Program-made: the position numbers and the translations under genes | Source: an uncultured Eubacteriales bacterium | GTDB lineage: Bacteria; Bacillota; Clostridia; Lachnospirales; Lachnospiraceae | DNA length: 8,364 bases | Direction of reading: 5' to 3' | NCBI GenBank assembly: GCA_900544525.1 | Contig: UQVN01000142.1 | Coordinates: 1 to 8,364 of the forward strand | Shown: positions 6,550-8,364 of the stretch, piece after piece | Numbering within the stretch: the stretch's first letter is position 1 | How the letters are laid out: the number at the start of each line of letters is the position of its first letter | Notes under the pieces: generated by a model | The model's database searches: none | The model's input: only the letters and a program-made list of their open reading frames with translations | Told to the model about the DNA's origin: nothing

Positions 6550-7824
6550 ATGGTAAAAGCAATTGTAGGTGCTAACTGGGGTGACGAAGGAAAAGGTAAA
6601 ATCACAGATATGCTAGCAAAGGAATCTGATATTGTTATTCGTTTCCAAGGCGGCGCAAACGCAGGTCACACAATTATCAATAACTATGGAAAATTTGCAT
6701 TACACACACTTCCATCTGGTGTATTTTATGATCATATTACTAATGTTATTGGAAACGGTGTAGCACTGAACATTCCTGTTTTATTTCATGAGATCAAAGA
6801 ACTGACTGATAGAAATGTGCCAATGCCAAATTTATTAATTTCAGATCGTGCACAAATGGTAATGCCATATCATATTTTATTCGATCAATATGAAGAAGAG
6901 CGTTTAGGTGGAAAATCTTTTGGCTCTACAAAATCAGGAATTGCTCCATTTTATTCAGATAAATATGCAAAAATCGGTTTTCAGGTAAGTGAGTTATTTG
7001 ATGAAGAAGCCCTTCGTGAAAAAGTAGAACGTGTTTGCGAAATGAAAAATGTTTTATTAGAGCATTTATATCACAAACCATTACTGGATGCGAATGAATT
7101 ATATGAAACATTATTAGAATACCGTGATATGGTAAAACCATATGTGGCAGATGTATCCACTTTTCTTAATAAAGCTATTCAAGAAGGAAAAGAACTTCTC
7201 TTAGAAGGTCAGCTTGGAACATTAAAAGATCCAGATCATGGGATTTATCCAATGGTAACTTCTTCTTCTACATTAGCCGCATATGGTGCAGTAGGAGCTG
7301 GAATTCCACCATATGAAATTAAAAAAGTAATTACAGTAGTAAAAGCATATTCAAGTGCAGTAGGAGCTGGTGCTTTTGTAAGCGAAATTTTTGGAGAAGA
7401 GGCCGATGAATTAAGACGTCGTGGTGGCGATGGTGGAGAGTTTGGTGCAACAACAGGACGTCCAAGACGTATGGGATGGTTTGACTGTGTCGCTTCTCGT
7501 TATGGTTGCCGTTTACAAGGAACAACGGACGTCGCTTTTACCGTTCTTGATGTATTAGGATATTTAGATGAAATCCCAGTTTGTGTTGCTTATGAAGTGG
7601 ATGGTGAAATTATTCATGATTTCCCAACAACAAATAAATTAGAAAAAGCAAAACCGGTAATAGAAACATTAAAAGGCTGGAAATGTGATATTCGTGGCAT
7701 TAAAAAGTATGAAGAACTTCCAGAAAACTGTCGTAAATATATTGAGTTTGTAGAAGAAAAACTCGGTTATCCAATCACTATGATTTCTAACGGTCCAGGA
7801 AGAGATGATATTATCTATCGATAA
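6550..7824 (+). CDS. purA: Adenylosuccinate synthetase, divergent form
   Basis: PurA joins IMP and aspartate using GTP to form adenylosuccinate, the first step of the AMP branch; PurB, encoded upstream, completes it. The start is ATG 6550, with AGGAGG 9 bases upstream. At 424 residues it has near-normal length. WGDEGKGK (10-17) carries Asp12 and the phosphate loop, and GGANAGHT (34-41) carries the general acid His40. DPDHGIYPMVTSSS (227-240), ATTGRPRRMGWFD (300-312) and VLDVLGYLD (332-340) follow. It differs from the Escherichia coli enzyme at usually fixed places: NWGDEG for QWGDEG, STKSGIAP (126-133) for TTGRGIGP, Lys141 at the IMP-binding Arg143 position, and GIYP for GTYP. The catalytic Asp and His remain, so activity is likely. 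It has its own promoter and leader hairpin; no terminator is seen after it. Confidence 0.93.
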   Translation: MVKAIVGANWGDEGKGKITDMLAKESDIVIRFQGGANAGHTIINNYGKFALHTLPSGVFYDHITNVIGNGVALNIPVLFHEIKELTDRNVPMPNLLISDRAQMVMPYHILFDQYEEERLGGKSFGSTKSGIAPFYSDKYAKIGFQVSELFDEEALREKVERVCEMKNVLLEHLYHKPLLDANELYETLLEYRDMVKPYVADVSTFLNKAIQEGKELLLEGQLGTLKDPDHGIYPMVTSSSTLAAYGAVGAGIPPYEIKKVITVVKAYSSAVGAGAFVSEIFGEEADELRRRGGDGGEFGATTGRPRRMGWFDCVASRYGCRLQGTTDVAFTVLDVLGYLDEIPVCVAYEVDGEIIHDFPTTNKLEKAKPVIETLKGWKCDIRGIKKYEELPENCRKYIEFVEEKLGYPITMISNGPGRDDIIYR

Positions 7825-7846
7825 GATAGGAAAAAGATAGAAAGTA

Positions 7847-7855
7847 TGCTACAAT
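7847..7855 (+). promoter_or_regulatory. Possible extended -10 promoter before the NifX-like gene
   Basis: TGC-TACAAT (7847-7855) is an extended -10 element with no good -35 box 17 bases upstream. It lies 22 bases after the purA stop and about 70 bases before the next gene. The bases after it (AAAAGACAAAG) resemble those after the purA -10 box. Since no terminator separates purA from the downstream gene, read-through from purA is also likely. Confidence 0.4.
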
Positions 7856-7923
7856 AAAAGACAAAGAGTTTCAAAGAAAACAATATGAAATAGGAAAGCT
7901 TAGAAACAAAAGGAGGTAGCATG

Positions 7924-8283
7924 ATGATACTTGCAGTCACTTATGAAAATGGTTCTATTTATCAGCACTTTGGACATACGGCTCAGTTTAAATTGTACGA
8001 AGTACAAGAAGGAAAAATAGTGGATTCTAAGATTGTGGATACCAATGGAAATGGGCATGGAGCTTTAGCTGGATTCTTAAAAGAACATAACGTAGAAGTC
8101 GTTATTTGTGGTGGCATTGGTGCAGGTGCTAAAACTGCATTGGCAGAAGCTGGGATTCAGCTGTTTGGTGGAGTAGCTGGTACAGCAGATGAACAAGTAA
8201 ATGCCTATTTAAATGGAACATTACAGTATAATAAAGAGATTGAATGCAATCACCATGGACAGGAGCATAAATGCAAAAGCTGA
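7924..8283 (+). CDS. Small NifX/NifB-like (dinitrogenase iron-molybdenum cofactor family) protein
   Basis: This 119-residue protein matches the dinitrogenase iron-molybdenum cofactor biosynthesis fold (NifX, NafY and the NifB tail). Its signs are the opening MILAVTYENGSIYQHFGHT, the FKLYEV strand, and the central GHGALAGFLKEHNVEVVICGGIGAGAK and LFGGVAGTADEQVNAYLNG segments. It is a single soluble domain of family-typical length. The tail CNHHGQEHKC holds two Cys and three His, a likely metal-binding site. Two ATGs are adjacent: 7924 lies 7 bases after AGGAGG (7911-7916), while 7921 lies only 4 after, so 7924 is preferred. No other nif gene is visible, and such stand-alone proteins occur in bacteria that do not fix nitrogen, so a general metal-cluster role is more likely than nitrogenase assembly. 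Its exact function is unknown. Confidence 0.88.
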   Translation: MILAVTYENGSIYQHFGHTAQFKLYEVQEGKIVDSKIVDTNGNGHGALAGFLKEHNVEVVICGGIGAGAKTALAEAGIQLFGGVAGTADEQVNAYLNGTLQYNKEIECNHHGQEHKCKS

Positions 8284-8364
8284 GTCCTGTCTCTATAGAA
8301 AAATGTGAGATAATATAACAGTATGATAGAAAATGATCTATTTTATAAAATACAAATTCTTTTA

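Noticed and set aside
7805..7836. Inverted repeat around the purA stop (CTATC-GATAA-GATAG) as a terminator
   Set aside because: The stem is only 5 base pairs and is followed by AGGAAAAAG, with no T run.
8284..8364. Terminator or promoter after the NifX-like gene
   Set aside because: Only weak AT-rich pairings such as AAAAT-GATCT-ATTTT and loose -10-like strings are present, with no paired -35 box or strong stem. Nothing in these 81 bases can be called.

Overview
The window is AT-rich, and all eight protein genes lie on the + strand. Clear Shine-Dalgarno sequences, a class III fructose-1,6-bisphosphatase and Thr/Glu-rich lipoprotein linkers suggest a low-GC Firmicute, probably a Clostridia member such as a Lachnospiraceae species. 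This placement is inferred from gene style, not from a marker gene. No rRNA, tRNA, CRISPR array, insertion sequence or phage gene is visible.

Layout. (1) 1-2252: the 3' part of a class III fructose-1,6-bisphosphatase gene is followed 8 bases later by a NagZ-like family 3 glycoside hydrolase lipoprotein, closed by a strong intrinsic terminator. (2) 2253-4741: purC and purB, separated by 186 noncoding bases rich in long-range complementary segments (candidate structured RNA, possibly 6S-like), and closed by a second strong terminator. (3) 4742-6397: a LysR-family regulator overlaps a PlsC-type acyltransferase by 4 bases (ATGA). (4) 6398-8283: purA behind its own promoter and a leader hairpin, then a small NifX/NifB-like protein with a Cys/His tail. 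(5) 8284-8364: no gene seen.

The common theme is purine synthesis. PurC makes SAICAR, PurB cleaves both SAICAR and adenylosuccinate, and PurA makes adenylosuccinate from IMP, so PurA and PurB together form the AMP branch. The other genes serve gluconeogenesis, cell-wall sugar recycling and phospholipid synthesis. Each small unit appears to have its own promoter or terminator, so this is a run of short housekeeping operons rather than one system.

I found no convincing new multi-gene system. The best candidates for something under-described are the folded purC-purB spacer, the purA leader hairpin, the atypical PurA active-site loops, and the TTE-repeat arms of the NagZ-like lipoprotein.
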